Below, in pieces: positions 12,603-25,429 of a stretch of DNA of 64,000 nucleotides. Both the position numbers and the translations under genes were made by a program. The notes under the pieces were generated by a model. It saw only the letters and a list, made by a program, of their open reading frames with translations. It was not told the DNA's origin and made no database searches. The stretch comes from Maratus speciosus. Lineage: Eukaryota; Arthropoda; Arachnida; Araneae; Salticidae. Where the stretch lies: NCBI GenBank assembly GCA_963932465.1, contig OZ010796.1, forward strand, positions 76,838,974 to 76,902,973, read 5' to 3'. The first letter of the stretch is position 1, and every line of letters starts with the position of its first letter.

Positions 12603-14092
12603 AATAAGCCCAATTCGGAAATAATTAGGGGAAAGCTGGAAATTGTTTTAATCCCTTCAGTTTATGTTTAGAATGAATATGCTCCGTTTCCTCCCTCGTA
12701 CTAGGCGAGCGTTAGGAATTATATATTGATTTATAGTCAAAAAACACTTTTTTTTTTAATACCACAACACTATCTCGAAATCACTAACTTTTTCAAAAAC
12801 ATTGTCAATACAAATGTTGTAGAGCTTAAAATTCTGAGTAAAATGAGTACCTACAGTTAATACTTTTGTTGAATATTAAAGTCACAATTCTACTTTAAAG
12901 TTTTAGCCCCGTGGTCAGAGGGTTGAACTCAGAATTAATTAGGGGAAACCTGGAAATCGTTTTAATCCCTTCAGATTAGGCCTAAAAGGAATATTCTATG
13001 TTTTCCCCTTCGTACTAAGTGAGCGTTAGGAAATATGTACACATTTACATTCGAAAAACACGTTTTTCTTTAATATTTTTAACAATATCTTAAATTGCGA
13101 CCTTAATTTTGAACAAAAATATTAATATGAGTATTCATTTTATTCAAAATTTTAAGCTCTAAAACATCTACATTGGCAATTTTTCGATATAGTTAGCTGT
13201 TTTGAGATATTGTTAAGGTAATTTGGTCTCTCCTATCTTGAAGCTCTTGATTAGTGATTAAGGCAAAATTTTGAAATAGAATTGCGACCTTAATTTTGAA
13301 CAAAAATATTAATGTGGGTATTCATTTTATTCAGAATTTTATGCTATACAACATTTGTATTGACAATGTTTTTGATAGACTTAGCTGTTTTGAGATATTC
13401 TCAGGTAACTTGGTCTCTCCGGACTTCAAGCTCTTGATTAGCGATTAAAGCAAAATTTTGAAATTAGAATTGCAACCTTAATTTTTAACAAAAATACTAA
13501 TGTGGGTGCCCATTTTATTCAGAATTTTAAGCTCTACAACATTTGTATTGACAAAGTTTTTGATAGAATTAACTATTTTGAGATATTGTTTAAAATATTA
13601 AGGAAAAACATGTTTTTCGAATGTAAATAAGTACATATTTCCTAACGCTCACTTGGTACGAGGGGAAAAACATAGAATATTCATTTTAGACCTAATCTGG
13701 AGGGATTAAAACGATTTCCAGTTTTCCCCTAATTAATTCTGAGTTCAACCCTCTGACCACGGTGCTAAAACTTTAAAGTAGAATTGTGACCTTAATATTC
13801 AACTAAAGTATTAAGTGTAGGTACTCATTTTACTCAGAATTTTAAGCTCTACAACTTTTGTAGACAATGTTTTTGAAAAAGTTAGAGATTTCGAGATAGT
13901 GTTATGGTATTAAAAAAAAAAAAAACGTGTTTTTTGACTATAAATCAATGTATAATTCCTAACGCTCACCTAGTACGAGGGGAAAAACGTAGCATATTCA
14001 TTCCAGACCTAAACTGAAGGGGTTAAAACAATTTCCAGCTTTCCCCTCATTATTTCCGAATTCAACTCTCTAACCACTGGGCTAAAAAAGCG
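12603..14092. repeat. 1.5-kb fold-back element with internally repeated arms
   Basis: 12608-13090 is reverse-complementary to 13580-14085. Examples are ggaaagctggaaattg against caatttccagctttcc, and gagcgttaggaat against attcctaacgctc. Each arm itself contains two direct copies of a ~310-bp unit. The centre (13090-13600) has further direct repeats around tttgagatattgttaaggta. The right end reads ctaaccactgggcta, so the unit end tagcccagtggttagag resembles a tRNA A box, but no B box follows. Confidence 0.7.
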
Positions 14093-15279
14093 AACTAATT
14101 AATTATTTCTCATCAATATTAAACTATTTTTTTTATATTACTTACCTATTTTTCTTTATTTACTTGTATTGGTGACTTTCAAGTTGTGTTTGATTGTTAG
14201 TTCCTATCTATAAACACTGTTTTGATGAGGCCTATAGATGTCTATGATGGTTAGAGTTGCAGTAAAGATAGAGATCCTACCTACACAACGTCCAGGTTGT
14301 GTAATATTTAAACGGAGCTTCTGACTGTAAAATAGTCAATGAAACATCGTCTTCATTTTGAAAGACCTATCCAATGATATGCCACTCAATAGGGTGCGTA
14401 AAAAAATTTTCGTGTGTACCGCCATTTTGAATTTATATAATCAAATCTAGCCTATAACCATCGGATGGTTAAGACGAATCGATAGAGACCTCATTCATTA
14501 AAATCCATCCAGCCGTTGGGATGTTTCGAGGGTATAAAGAAATCCACATACCCAGATACGCGTGAAACACATAACCCTTCTTGGCAGTCTGGTAAAAAAA
14601 GCCGGACAGACGCTTGAAAATTGAGAAATTTTAAGCACTACAGTAAAACCTGTTAAAACGGAACCAGTGTGATGGAATATCGCTTTAACCTGAAAATTTT
14701 CGCAATATCGTCTAAAACAGGCTAAAATTGTCTAAATGGGAAAGTTCTTCCAATTCTTTGTCGTTCTGTCTCAACAAGTTGCTATATTAAATAGCTTCCT
14801 TTCATCGTATTGAATATAAGTGAATTATACTTTATCCATAAAGGAATGGTGTGAAATTAATTAGTCGAACTAGAGCTTTCTAAATAATTAACAGTAATTT
14901 TATGACAATAATGCTCACTTTACAAATACCGCGTTTTATTATTTTTTTCATTATTTTGCCTTTCAGCCGTTTAAGAAAAAGCGCAATTATTACTTTCATT
15001 CTCAAGAAAACATTTCGTCAAACGCAAAAAGCACAGGCAGCAAGTTGCCGGAACGCGCCTGTGGTTGGAACAGATTTTTTTATTATTTGAAGAAGATTCC
15101 GTGTTTTGACCGAAGAATTAAAAAAAAAAAAGAGTTTCAGTTCGCGAATTTTTCGTGTTTTGGAGGAAAAGAGACATACGTAAAAAATCAGTTTCTGGTA
15201 CAAAAAAGTAACATGCAGCACAGTTACGGGAACACCCCTGTGATTTGACGAAAATGCAACTTCAGATAATTTTTACGTT
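14093..15279. other. No intact gene; probable retroelement 3' fragment near 14.2-14.6 kb
   Basis: 14430-14600 reads ccatcggatggttaagac, then aaatccatccagccgt, then acacataacccttcttggc followed by gtctggtaaaaaaa. That series resembles 3' ends of arthropod non-LTR or Helitron repeats (recognised by form only). 14640-14660 reads cagtaaaacctgttaaaac, resembling one pogo-like end without a partner. The rest is AT-rich with no coding signal. Confidence 0.35.
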
Positions 15280-16033
15280 AAGGCTGTTTTGAACTGTTTT
15301 GCTCAACAAGCGCAAAACGTTTTGACACATTTACAAATTCGTTTTCTAACGAAAAGATATTAAATTGGAAAAGCCTGACCAGGGAAGCGATTTGGAATCG
15401 AATTGTGTTTTCCATTTTTGGATCCATCAATTACCTATTGAGCTAGAAGCGATTCGGATCACGTGACAAACACGTTTTTCATCCTTTCTTGACTGGTTTT
15501 TCTCGTTTCGCGCGGAAATTCGGTTCAAAACGCTCACTTCACACCTTTTAAGAAGAGAACTTGCTTATAACGCATTTTTTTTTTCTTTCCTATGCGATGC
15601 CTCAGAAGATTTTATTGCATAGCATTTTTGAGATTTTTAAGTCTCCAATACATAATTTTTTGATTAACGATATTAATTATAGCTGAAACATTAAAATACA
15701 AATATAGATTCATTAAAGAAATGTATATCGCAATCTTCTTTAAAAATGAAAATTATAAACATGAAAAAAGAGCTAAAATAATTATTTTTGGTCAGAACTT
15801 CTTTTAACAAAATCGACGTAAAATTCCGTCGGACTTGGGCTGAGATTTTAACTTTTTTCCGGGCCGGGCTCGGACCGAGCTTTCAATTTTTATACCGGGT
15901 CGGTTCATTATTGCTTTTTGTACGAACCAGGCTGGGCCGAAGTTTTAACTTTTATACCGGGCCGGGCCGAACTTTTTTTTCTACGAGTCAGGCTGAGCCC
16001 GAACCTGGAAATTTCGGCCCATACAGAACTCTA
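15280..16033 (+). mobile_element. 3' part of the TAGAG-ended element family
   Basis: This shares sequence with 38555-40085, 28830-29100 and 60375-60912, including gctcaacaagcg, gatcacgtgacaaacacg and tttcgcgcggaaattcgg. It ends ggcccatacagaactcta, matching the family terminus. The GC-rich block 15853-16010 holds repeated ccgggccgggc-like text. At 15405-15425 it reads attgtgttttccattttt, the uninterrupted version of the site where the hAT element at 38684-39777 inserted in the paralog. Confidence 0.6.
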
Positions 16034-17080
16034 CAAAGTATAACTAAGTTATTAATTAAAATTGTTCAGTCTAACAATACAATCAAGTTTAAATTATCAA
16101 GTTAGTATTCTGTTTTACACGATTTTTTTTTTTAAATTTCTAAATACGAACTTACGACCCTAAACAAGAATTGTTAATTACATCCCTGATTAATTGTTAA
16201 TTACAGTTCACCTCTCGGCCACTGGTGGGACGGACTTTTCTTTGGAAAAATTTGGCGTACTCGAATCGACTCCCAAGAAACAAAAACTCTAATCTGAGAT
16301 GATCCGAAAATGGAAACACTAGTCAACCCGATCCACAGCAAAAAAAATTTAGAGCCGATGGCCAACACGATCGGGTAGAATCGGGTTAACTGACCCGATG
16401 AAGATTTTAGAAGTTGCTATATATACGTCTTCCCGTAGTTTAGAATGAAGTTATGTATTTATATAATTATTTTCTTATTTATACCTTCCATTTCTCTTCT
16501 ATATATGAAATAGAGATTAATATCTATAAAATGAGACTCTACTCACTGTATATTGAAATTAATGAACAAAGAATGAATTTTTAATTCAATACTAAGTTTG
16601 CTTGAATAATTATACAAAACTCTCTTTTTATTTACTCATTCATTTATATATATAAAAAAAAAATACTTACCCTACGCTTTTTAATGAGAAGACCGAAGCG
16701 AGCAGATGAATTTAAACGTCCTGTCTCCTCTTGAAATCGTATTTCTCATAGGCGCGTAAGTTTGCGGTCAATCGAATAAACATCCAACTGGAGAGCACAT
16801 GAATGAGCTCTAGACAAGTTTTCGGTAACATCCGGCCGCTGTATAAATACGACAGCCTTTAACCAACATGTGGTCAAGCCAATCCGGCTTCCGAAGAAAA
16901 AAAATCAGTGCCCTGCTGTTCCGTGGGTCGTATTTTCTATAAACTCACCTAAGATCTTTTTTTTTTTAATTAAACTACACCCGACTCGACACGACTCGGG
17001 TCGTGTGCAGGAAAAATCGGATTACCCGACCCGATGCAGGACTCAACACTCAAGTCAAAAAATTTTCCCCGACGACGATT
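16034..17080. other. No gene seen
   Basis: AT-rich sequence with two degenerate GC-richer blocks (16310-16400 and 16978-17050) made of acccgat/gactcgg variants. No reading frame here looks coding. Confidence 0.5.
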
Positions 17081-17162
17081 AAATTTGACCCCGACGGGGG
17101 GGCCAGGTGTGCCCGACGGGGGGGCATATGCCCCCCCGGTCCCCCCTCTGGCGCCGCCCTTG

Positions 17163-17753
17163 TTCATAATAAGTATCCGAGAAAGAATAATTCGATAGTA
17201 AAAGTTTTATTGGTAATCATGAATTCAAAAATTTCTTTTTTACGACTAACAACAAAATTAATTTCAAACAAAAGATTTTATCAAATTGATTTTCATTTTA
17301 AATTTTGCTATTCATACATTTTAAATTTTACTATTACTACATTCATAGTTTTATTTAAGATAAAACGGATTTTGATTTTTTTTTTTAAATTACGGAAATA
17401 TTTCACATTTTAATAATATAATTCGAGTTAATATTCAGTAATTAATGCCTTTTAAATAATTCTATTTTTTATTTATAATATTAATTTTCAATTATAAAAT
17501 TTTATGCTTTTAATACACTTAATACAGCCTAAAACATTATATGAATAATTATTTAAAAATAAATACCAATATTCATGAATAGTAATCTTTGTCTTATATA
17601 ATCAAGGTAAGAAAAGATAAGTAATCTTTGTTAAAAGCCTGAAATTAAAAAAAAATTAAATGCCTGAAATTAAAATATAATAAAATTTACGAAAATTTTG
17701 AAGTAGTTGAAAATAATTTTATATCCCCCCCCCCCCCTTAAAAAAGCTAATTC

Positions 17754-17794
<41 letters not shown>

Positions 17795-17800
17795 TCAACA
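17163..17800 (+). repeat. Tandem array of about 365-bp units, right part
   Basis: Continues the array interrupted at 7918; 17170-17640 is nearly the same as 6071-6560. At 17690-17800 it contains a diverged copy of the palindrome arm (gaaaattttg, a C run, aaaaagctaattcattata) followed by (TA)n. This shows the arm sequence belonged to the array before it was duplicated into a palindrome. Confidence 0.75.
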
Positions 17801-18470
17801 GCAAATTTCATATTGTTTTATTTTATTTTTTACTTTAGATGAATATATTAAATATTTTTTCAGGACTTTTATATTTAAAAAAATTTATCCATTCAGCTTC
17901 ATAATCAATTTCAGCAATATATATTATATCCCATTCATATCATTTAAACAATATTTTAGAAGTTTAGTGAAGTACATTGTGGGTTTAATTATTATTATTT
18001 GTAATCAGTATTAAAATTTTATATTTTTTAAGTTTAGTATTTGTTTTACTTTTAATAAATAAAGTCTGTGATAAAAAAAATTATAATAACTTTCACGTTT
18101 ATATAAACAGTGAAATAACTTACGATATAAACAAATGAAGAAAAAAATAAAAGAAATTGCACATGAAATTTAATTAAATTTCAATATTAAAGCATTTATA
18201 TAATATTTCACTAAATAAGAAAAAATCAAATAAAATTAATCTTTAATTACTTACCACATAATTTAGTGCAATTAAGAAAGTGCGAAATACATCTGCAGGC
18301 CATTCATTCACAACTTGAAAGGAATTCTAGCTGATTTGGCCATAGAACTAAATAGGACAATTGACATTCAATTACTACAGCCATTCCAGATAGCAAAATG
18401 TCTTTGATAATAAAAACTGCTAACTTCTGAACAATTAGACAATCTTCTAAACAAATATTCGTTAATTATC
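17801..18470. other. No gene seen
   Basis: Strongly AT-rich sequence with no coding signal and no obvious repeat boundary. Confidence 0.5.
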
Positions 18471-18479
18471 CATTCGCAC

Positions 18480-18660
18480 ATAACAGCGTGAACAACACAA
18501 CGGAAATAATTTAAACACACGCGGGGGTGGTGAGCCCACTGAATTTCGTAGGGGTGAGGGAAAGTCTTTTCCACGGTACTTAGAATACACGGTAGGGTCC
18601 ATGAGCGATATGCGCAGTAGATCGTCCAGTTCGTGACGTCACTGGCACCCATCGTTCAAG
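18480..18660 (-). repeat. GC-richer block related to 21262-21480, inverted
   Basis: Read on the minus strand it starts atgggtgccagtgacgtcac and continues with accctaccgtgt and aagtaccgtgg. 21262 onward on the plus strand gives tgggtgccagtgacgtcag, accctaccgagtgtg and cttaccgtgg. Both carry the palindrome TGACGTCA. The minus strand is open for 94 codons (18652-18368), but the paralog is not open in the same frame, so I do not call a gene. These may be two ends of one old element. Confidence 0.45.
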
Positions 18661-20019
18661 CTCTCCCTGTGTTTTTCCATTTATTCACATTGCTCTCTTT
18701 CTCTTTTCCTGACAATAAATGTTATTATTACTATTTTTTTTCATATAATCATTTTGTGTCTTATTTTTATTGTTAGTTTTTTAAAAGGATTTGACATTAA
18801 AATAATTAGCAACGCATTAATTCTTCTAGATATTCCAAAGGAATTTCATTTTAAACAAATCTTTTAAAACATCTTTTTAAACAAATACTATAGCATGAAA
18901 ACCATTTGCTGCACGCATGCAAGAGATCAGATAATTTTTGCATTTATTATTCAAGAGAATTTTCAATTTACTTTAAAGAAACAGATTTGTAAAAGAATTT
19001 AAAAGAAAAACAGCTTAATTTTAAACCAAACCAAATTGTAAGATATAAATCAGTTTCCACATAAAAATTTCCAGCTCTACTACTACTTTAGTATTACTTT
19101 TCACTAATGATATTGCTGAAAAATTAAAGAGAGAAGAATGAGTTGTCGAGATACATGAAAGGAAATAAACTTTTTCTTAAATAAAAATGAATGTGATCAG
19201 CAAGATAAATCCAATCCTGATTTATTTCTTCTCTCTTAATAAGAACAGTACAGTCACTCATATATCGCTGATAAATCATTCAGATATTAGATGAATTTAA
19301 ATAAGAAAATTAAACTAAATTAAATAAAAAATGTGTATATCAGCTGGTTAGGGGGGGGGGGGGGATTGTGCGATGTAGTACGTAAAAAATCAGAAAATTC
19401 TCGTTGTAAAGAAGTTATGAAACAATATAAATTCCAGTTTTACCAAAATTCTATTTTAAAAATAAAGTTGCATATTCAGAAGAGGTGAATTTAAATATTC
19501 TTCACCTAGTGAAATCGCTGTGTTACAATTCCTGAAATTTATGGAAATTAGCTTTAGTTTTGAGTACTGATATAGTTAAATGTACTCAAAACTAAAGAAA
19601 AATAAAATAAACACTGTAGTTTTTTTTTTTTTTTTTCGATGAAATGTAAGGGTTTGTGAGCAATATGGGACCTTAAATCAAAAACTTAGATTAATAAACA
19701 GGCATGGATCTAAAATTTTCAAAAATGCATATTGTGAGAAAAAAATATGTTGGTATAGCAATAGAATAAAAACTCAATTTTTATTTGAAAATATATCCCA
19801 TAATTTTTATTTATTTTAAAGTATTGAGATAATCCACATAAAATAATATTCCACTCACAATTTGTAATTTAAATTTTTCCTGATAATACTTTAGTGCGTA
19901 CTAAAAATTTAAGGATGTATATAGATATATTAATCATTAAAAAAAATATTTGATTGTTTAAAAATTTTTAACCGTAATATCGTAATATAACACCTATTTT
20001 TTTTTTTTTTAATTTTGAA
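18661..20019. other. No gene seen
   Basis: AT-rich. Contains a G run at 19352-19365 and a T run at 19620-19636. Nothing else is recognisable. Confidence 0.5.
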
Positions 20020-20327
20020 TGTTATACAACCTAGTTTTTGTTTGGCTTTGAGAGTTAGACAGTTGATATTTACTGAACCGGAAGCCCAATACCTAGATTA
20101 TAACTTAGACTTGACATCGTGTTAGTTAGTCGCAGAATCTTGTGTGCGATGATTATTCTGTTCCTAAAGTTAAAAGTTGTACGGACCTATATTTATTAAT
20201 ATTTTGATACCGATTTTAACTTATTTTCTAATTATTTGTAAATAAAGTAAATCGTTGATTTAAAAAAAAAAAAAGTTGTTCTTTCAGAAATTGCGCTACC
20301 CTTTCTCTCATAAGAGTGGACGTAACA
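20020..20327 (+). mobile_element. Possible solo LTR
   Basis: Begins tgttatacaacc and ends gtggacgtaaca, giving TG...CA-type ends with short inverted character (tgtta / taaca). An AATAAA is at 20241-20246, about 85 bp before the end, and the composition is less AT-rich than the flanks. Flanking bases ttgaa and atatg do not form a duplication. Alternative: an unrelated unique region. Confidence 0.3.
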
Positions 20328-21261
20328 ATATGTTCTCTAGAAGACTATCTAGAAAGCCTGTTCTTCCGATATTTTCAATAATTTTATAATTTAAATTTCT
20401 GTATTAGTGTATACAAAAAATTTAAAGAGTTTCTTTTTTTAATTATCTATAAAACGTTATTTAAGCTATTACGGCTATTTAAGAAGTTTTTTGTTTACTT
20501 TGTTTACTCGTTTTGTTATTACACATTTTTTTTTTTTTTTAAATATTTATAAATTCGAAAAAATCCCAAGTATCAATTCAAAAAAGCTTTTCTTACATTT
20601 ATCTAAAGTTGCCCTGAAAATGCTATTAATATTTTTCAATGCCTGCGTTTTAAAGTACATAGTACTATAGAGTTTTTCAGAGTTATACTCGTAACTTTTA
20701 AAAACATTATTAGATCCGTTTTATGTTTTTAGAACATTAAATAGGGATTTAAAAAATGTATAAAATTATAAATTTTAATAGCATATAACTTTATGAGTGT
20801 ATAATATATATATTTGAAAATATACAACATAATTATAAGTGCATTTTTTCCAAAGTTTTATGAATTGAAGCAAACATTTTCCGAGTTTTCTCAAAGTATT
20901 TTGGATTAAAGCGAAATTGCAAAAATGTTATGAAAAGACGGTGTCTAAAATATTGAAATACAACAGAGCAGGTAAGAAAACTGCTTTTTTACATATGTGT
21001 TTAAATAAAATAATGATAATTGCGGCGAAAGTTAATACTTCCAAATAACCAAATGAAAACAGAAGATTCAGGCTTTAGAAAACTCTAAAAAATAAAGGCA
21101 TGTACGTATATAAACTTTGAATTTGAAAAATGTTTAATTAGAAGATGTTCCAAGTGTCACGCACCTCAGTAATATCATACACTGGATAATAAACAAATGT
21201 TGAATATCTTTTTATGAAACGGAAAGCTTTATACAATGCGAAAAGTGCGTTACCCAAGGTT
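20328..21261. other. No gene seen
   Basis: AT-rich sequence without coding signal, tandem repeats or recognisable element ends. Confidence 0.5.
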
Positions 21262-21500
21262 GGACTTGGGTGCCAGTGACGTCAGAGGGAGAAACGAAAC
21301 CTGCGCGTGAACCCTACCGAGTGTGCTACTTACCGTGGTCTTTTCCTTCTTTAGGGAGATACAAGCACTTCTCTCGTGACGTCACGGGTAGTTTTTATGA
21401 CCGTGGAGAGGCATGTTATAATATATCGAGACGGTGTTGCCAAAGCCCCTCTTATGACCTAAGGCAACATCGACCCTACTAAGGAGGAGCTTCACTCCTT
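21262..21500 (+). repeat. GC-richer block with two TGACGTCA palindromes
   Basis: TGACGTCA occurs at about 21276 (agtgacgtcaga) and 21379 (cgtgacgtcacgg). The block shares its first 90 bp with the inverted block at 18480-18660 and its later part loosely with 5170-5310 (cgagacggt / accgtctcg). CRE-like octamers bind CREB/ATF factors in animals (established), but here they may simply be part of a repeat. Confidence 0.45.
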
Positions 21501-22067
21501 TCTTTCATTCACAAAGGAATTCGCGCTAAGCTGTTAGCTTTCTTCATCGGAAATAGTAAAGCAACTAATGTTCTTTTTTTTGGAAGTTTTATTTTGTCGC
21601 GAATTTGGTATTTTTTTTGTAGCTTTCAAAGCCTGTATGTTTAAATTATGCATTGCGCGTCAATTTCACATGTTTTTTACATTGGAAAATTAATAATGGA
21701 GAATAATATATTTTATTTCTAAGAAATATTATTGTTATTTTACTTACACAGGTTACTTAATACTATTTTCTCAATAATCTGCATTCTGTTCTTTCAAAAT
21801 TAGTGCTTTATTTAATGCAATTATTTTAATTTGTTTAAATTTTATGAAATCCATTGTAATTTTTCTTTCAATTATGACACTATTTCCACTGATTGAATCA
21901 CGTATCTGATTAGTGAGTGTGGTTAAGCATATTAATATAGTTGGATTATTCTGTAATTGATATATGTTATTGAGATTTACTATGCATGTTCGGTATTGAA
22001 AAATAAAGTATGTAGCGTACATAGTTTATTTATAGAAACACTCAAAAGTATTCCATTATATTATGGT
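21501..22067. other. No gene seen
   Basis: AT-rich, no coding signal. Confidence 0.5.
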
Positions 22068-22560
22068 CTATGGGGAAATGTAATTATATAAATACGTAGC
22101 ACCTACAGTCGTCGTCGGGTCCGTCCGTCTGCCCGCATATAGCAGCGCAAAAACTACCCAACTGAATGGTTTGAAATTTAATATAGATAATCGTTCCAGA
22201 TTTCGTCGAGTCGTTTCAAATTTTATGAAAATCGAATCAAAACTAAAAAAGATATTATTAAAAGTTTTTTTCGTTCTATTAAATCCTATCATACGTAATT
22301 ATTTCAATGATACCCCATGACAGGTAAAGATTCCAGGTTGCCATGGTGATGACGTCCTATTTAAGATATAGTCATATTATTTCCGTATTACTGAATTTAA
22401 TATATATAATCGTAATAAATTTAGTATTCAGGCATTTTTGCATAAGAGTGCAACAGCTATTGTACCAAGATCTGAATATTTATAAAACTAGTTACAGTAC
22501 GAACGCACATCATTTGCCACGTTTGACGTACAATTTTCAACTTGTTTTAATTCTCTTGGA
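22068..22560 (+). repeat. Dispersed repeat, copy 1
   Basis: Inverted relative of 58280-58856. Shared parts include attatataaatacgtagcac, ctgcccgcatata, aaaactacccaac, gaaatttaatatagat and, further on, actagttacagtacgaacgc and cacgtttgacg. The first part, with gtcgtcgggtccgtccgtc, is unusually GC-rich for the region. Both copies contain short open frames that translate similarly (SYSTNAxHLPRLTxNFQLV), but neither has a start or extension that supports a gene. Confidence 0.6.
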
Positions 22561-25429
22561 ATATGAAAAATATTGCCAACATTTCGTTATTGATACACCA
22601 TACAAAAAAGTTTTTGTAATAACTTATGCGCACACGCACGTTATGTATCTGTAAATTTGGTGGTATCCACTATTCAGATGAAAAAGAGTAAAAATATAAA
22701 AGTGTTGGAAAATGAAAGTGTTCACTAAATATATCCAATTTTCGGAAACCCTAATATATATAGATTTTCACCTGAAAAATATATTTTGAACATTTAGTTG
22801 AAAATCAATCAACCCGAACCCGGACTGCAAAAGTCAAAAGACAATCTGAAATAATGAAAGCCAACCCGACCTGCAACTTAAAAATATAGCGCCAACCCGA
22901 CCGACTTGGACTGCGGGTCCGGTCGGGTTCAGATAATAGTGCGTTACTGATCCGATGCAGAACTCTTACTTTGAATTGAGAAGAGCTACGAAATATTTTT
23001 CAATTAGTTATGGATGAAGGATGACATTCACAATGCAAATCGTCCTTTCCTCTTTTTTCTGAAAAACCCCTTTGAGTTTCCAATTTCTTCTAATATAGGT
23101 TCCACAGATTTTTACCATCTGTGATGAAATAATAAATATATGAAAAGAATGATTTGGACGTAGTAGAAAAGAACCCAAGGCATAGCAATGACAGGATAGT
23201 AAGTAATCAGTTATATAAGGGGCCGGTATGTGAAACGATGGTGTATGCTATCCCTTCAGCATTCAGGTTTCAAAGAATCACCCTCTGCTCACGATAAATT
23301 TTCTCTTTCTGTGATGACAGTTGTACGATTACAGTCAAGCTATGTCATCAACTCATTAGTTTCAATTCTTGGTGAAGCGATAATGGAAATCATTACAAAA
23401 GCAAAAATGCTAAAAACTGCACTTTGCATGGCAAGACAAATTTATTAGTAATGGAGAATATCCAGAGAAAGGTGTATGAAAATTTTGCGATTTATTGTTT
23501 TATTAAAAAAAAGTTGAGCTCAAAAAAGAAGCGGAGAATCACTAATCAACAGGTATTTTGAATAAATACTCTATGAAGGGTAAAAATATTTTGAGAACTA
23601 ACCATACTGCCCCCCTCCCCCCCCCCCCAACCCTTATTCCTCTTCTAGCTTTAGATCGCTTTAAAATTTCTTCTTCAATAAATAAATAAATATAATTTTC
23701 TGAATCTCTAAAAATTGAGAAAATATGCTCATAAGAAGTAAAAAAAAAATCCACTCTTTTGTAATATTTTAATGGGAATTTTGAATTTCATGAAGTTACA
23801 AAAACTGTCTTTACAATTCTTTAATTTGGATCGCGATTATTCCAAATCCACCGCTAAAATCAGGCTTGTTAGCGAGCGCGAAATAAAATTTATTGATAAA
23901 TATATAAATTTACTTTGTTTCGTTTCTAAGTCATAGAAACAAGGGGGAAAAAAGGGCAGTGATATCGATTACAAAATACTTCTTACAATCTTTACGTACA
24001 AAAAATAAAGTTGAGTAAATTAAAAGAGTGTAAACAGTACTTACTATACAGTTGACTTCAAACCTAATTAGAAAATCGCTGGCATCAATATGAACTCTAG
24101 AAGTAACATTTCAATTTTCATTTCATTTTATGTATAATTTAATCCAATTTTGTATGAATTTATATTTTTATATCAAATATTCGCGAAAAAATATTGATAT
24201 TTAGTAGTAAATGCGCTTGTAAGAAAACATTCTTGATTTTTTTTCACGAAGAGTCGTTTCATAGTATATATTTATGTATACAATATTTTTAAAAGCATTG
24301 AATGAGACAGCATTTGTTAATGCTTACTTCGGTTTCATTCGGATTTTATATTTTTCAAAGGTTTATTATGTGATATGTACTGGAATACCTATGTCTTTAT
24401 AGTAACCATCCCAATTTAATAACACTTTTTAATTATTATATTATGTATGCTTTCCTTGTCTAATAAAGTTTCCTCTGCTCATGTTTTGTACATCATGGTG
24501 AATTATAAGTATTTAAATTTAAACGAATACTTTTTGAACATCCATTCAACGCTGTTATTCAACCATTTTATTCGATTTTCCCTATCGTAATCAAAACTGC
24601 ATGATGAATTATCTGTCATTAGACTGGAAGGAGAAAAATATATATATAATGTCAATAAAACTTTTAATTATTTGGAGAGTGATTACGCTTTATCTCTTTA
24701 GCTATTTTATTAGGTTTTACTGATTATGTGTAGATTTAAGACAAAGTTTTGAAACTAGAACTAATTTTTTCTTTGTTATTAAAATATAACATTTCTTTCT
24801 TTCTTTATTGATAGTTAAATAGCCATTGTAATTATCATCTGATCTATATTTTTAAAAAATTGTCCATTTGCCAGTATAAATTTTAAAGAAAATTTAAATT
24901 TTAAGAGGGCACAGGACCTTAACAAAACAACGACAAAAAAAAAAAAAAACAAAAAAAAAACACATATTTTGGTTATTTATTTGTTTGCACTTAAAATTTG
25001 ATTGTTTTTTTTTTTGTACTAAAATTTAATTTTAAACGAAACTTTTTGTGTGTATTTTAGATTTAATTTAGAAGTAGGTGTGGTACGATTCTATTTTGTT
25101 CAAAAATTGTTTTCTATATGCGTAATTTAGAACTTTATCATGCGCGCAGCACTTAGATTTTATTTCACGCATTAGCAATATGAAGGTTTAAATTTAAAAT
25201 TTAAATATTAGTTTTGTATATACAACATTTTTTTTGGATAATACAGTTACGAATATATACTTTAGATAGAAAGGAAAAAAAAATCTTAATTGCATATTAT
25301 TTGCGTTTTGGTATTTTGAAAAAAGCGGTGTTTTTGATCGTTTCAAGATACTCAAAAGATAAATGTCCCCTATAATATGAATTTAAATTTTTTTGTTGTG
25401 TGTATGTGTGTGTAAAAGTTTTCAACAGC
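22561..25429. other. No gene seen
   Basis: 22810-22960 is another GC-richer block of cccgacc/cgggtc variants ending gatgcagaactctta, similar to termini of the TAGAG family. 23605-23632 is a C run. The rest is AT-rich without coding signal. Confidence 0.45.

Larger units (their letters stand above)
7919..17162. mobile_element. 9.24-kb composite insertion with hAT-type ends and 8-bp target duplication
   Basis: The left end CAGAGGCGGCGCCAGA (7919) and the reverse complement of the right end CAAGGGCGGCGCCAGAGG (17162) are inverted repeats. Both ends continue into C/G-rich sequence with gcccgacggggggg. The 8-bp sequence ttcataat is duplicated exactly at 7911-7918 and 17163-17170. The flanking tandem array is continuous across the join, because intact units read ttcataataagtat or close to it. 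CAGnGGCGGnnCCAG ends with 8-bp duplications are characteristic of hAT elements. No transposase is readable inside. The length comes mostly from the satellite array at 9.8-12.6 kb and from nested elements. Confidence 0.85.

Noticed and set aside
16870..17413. Frames across the right end of the 9.24-kb insertion
   Set aside because: They cross a transposon boundary and G/C homopolymer-rich termini, so they are chance frames.
18368..18652. 94-codon minus-strand frame in the GC-richer block
   Set aside because: The related block at 21.26 kb is not open in the same frame, so selection on a protein is not supported.
22343..22654. 103-codon frame sharing a peptide with 58154-58405
   Set aside because: The similarity reflects an inverted copy of a non-coding dispersed repeat. 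The frames start and end at different points and lack recognisable domains.
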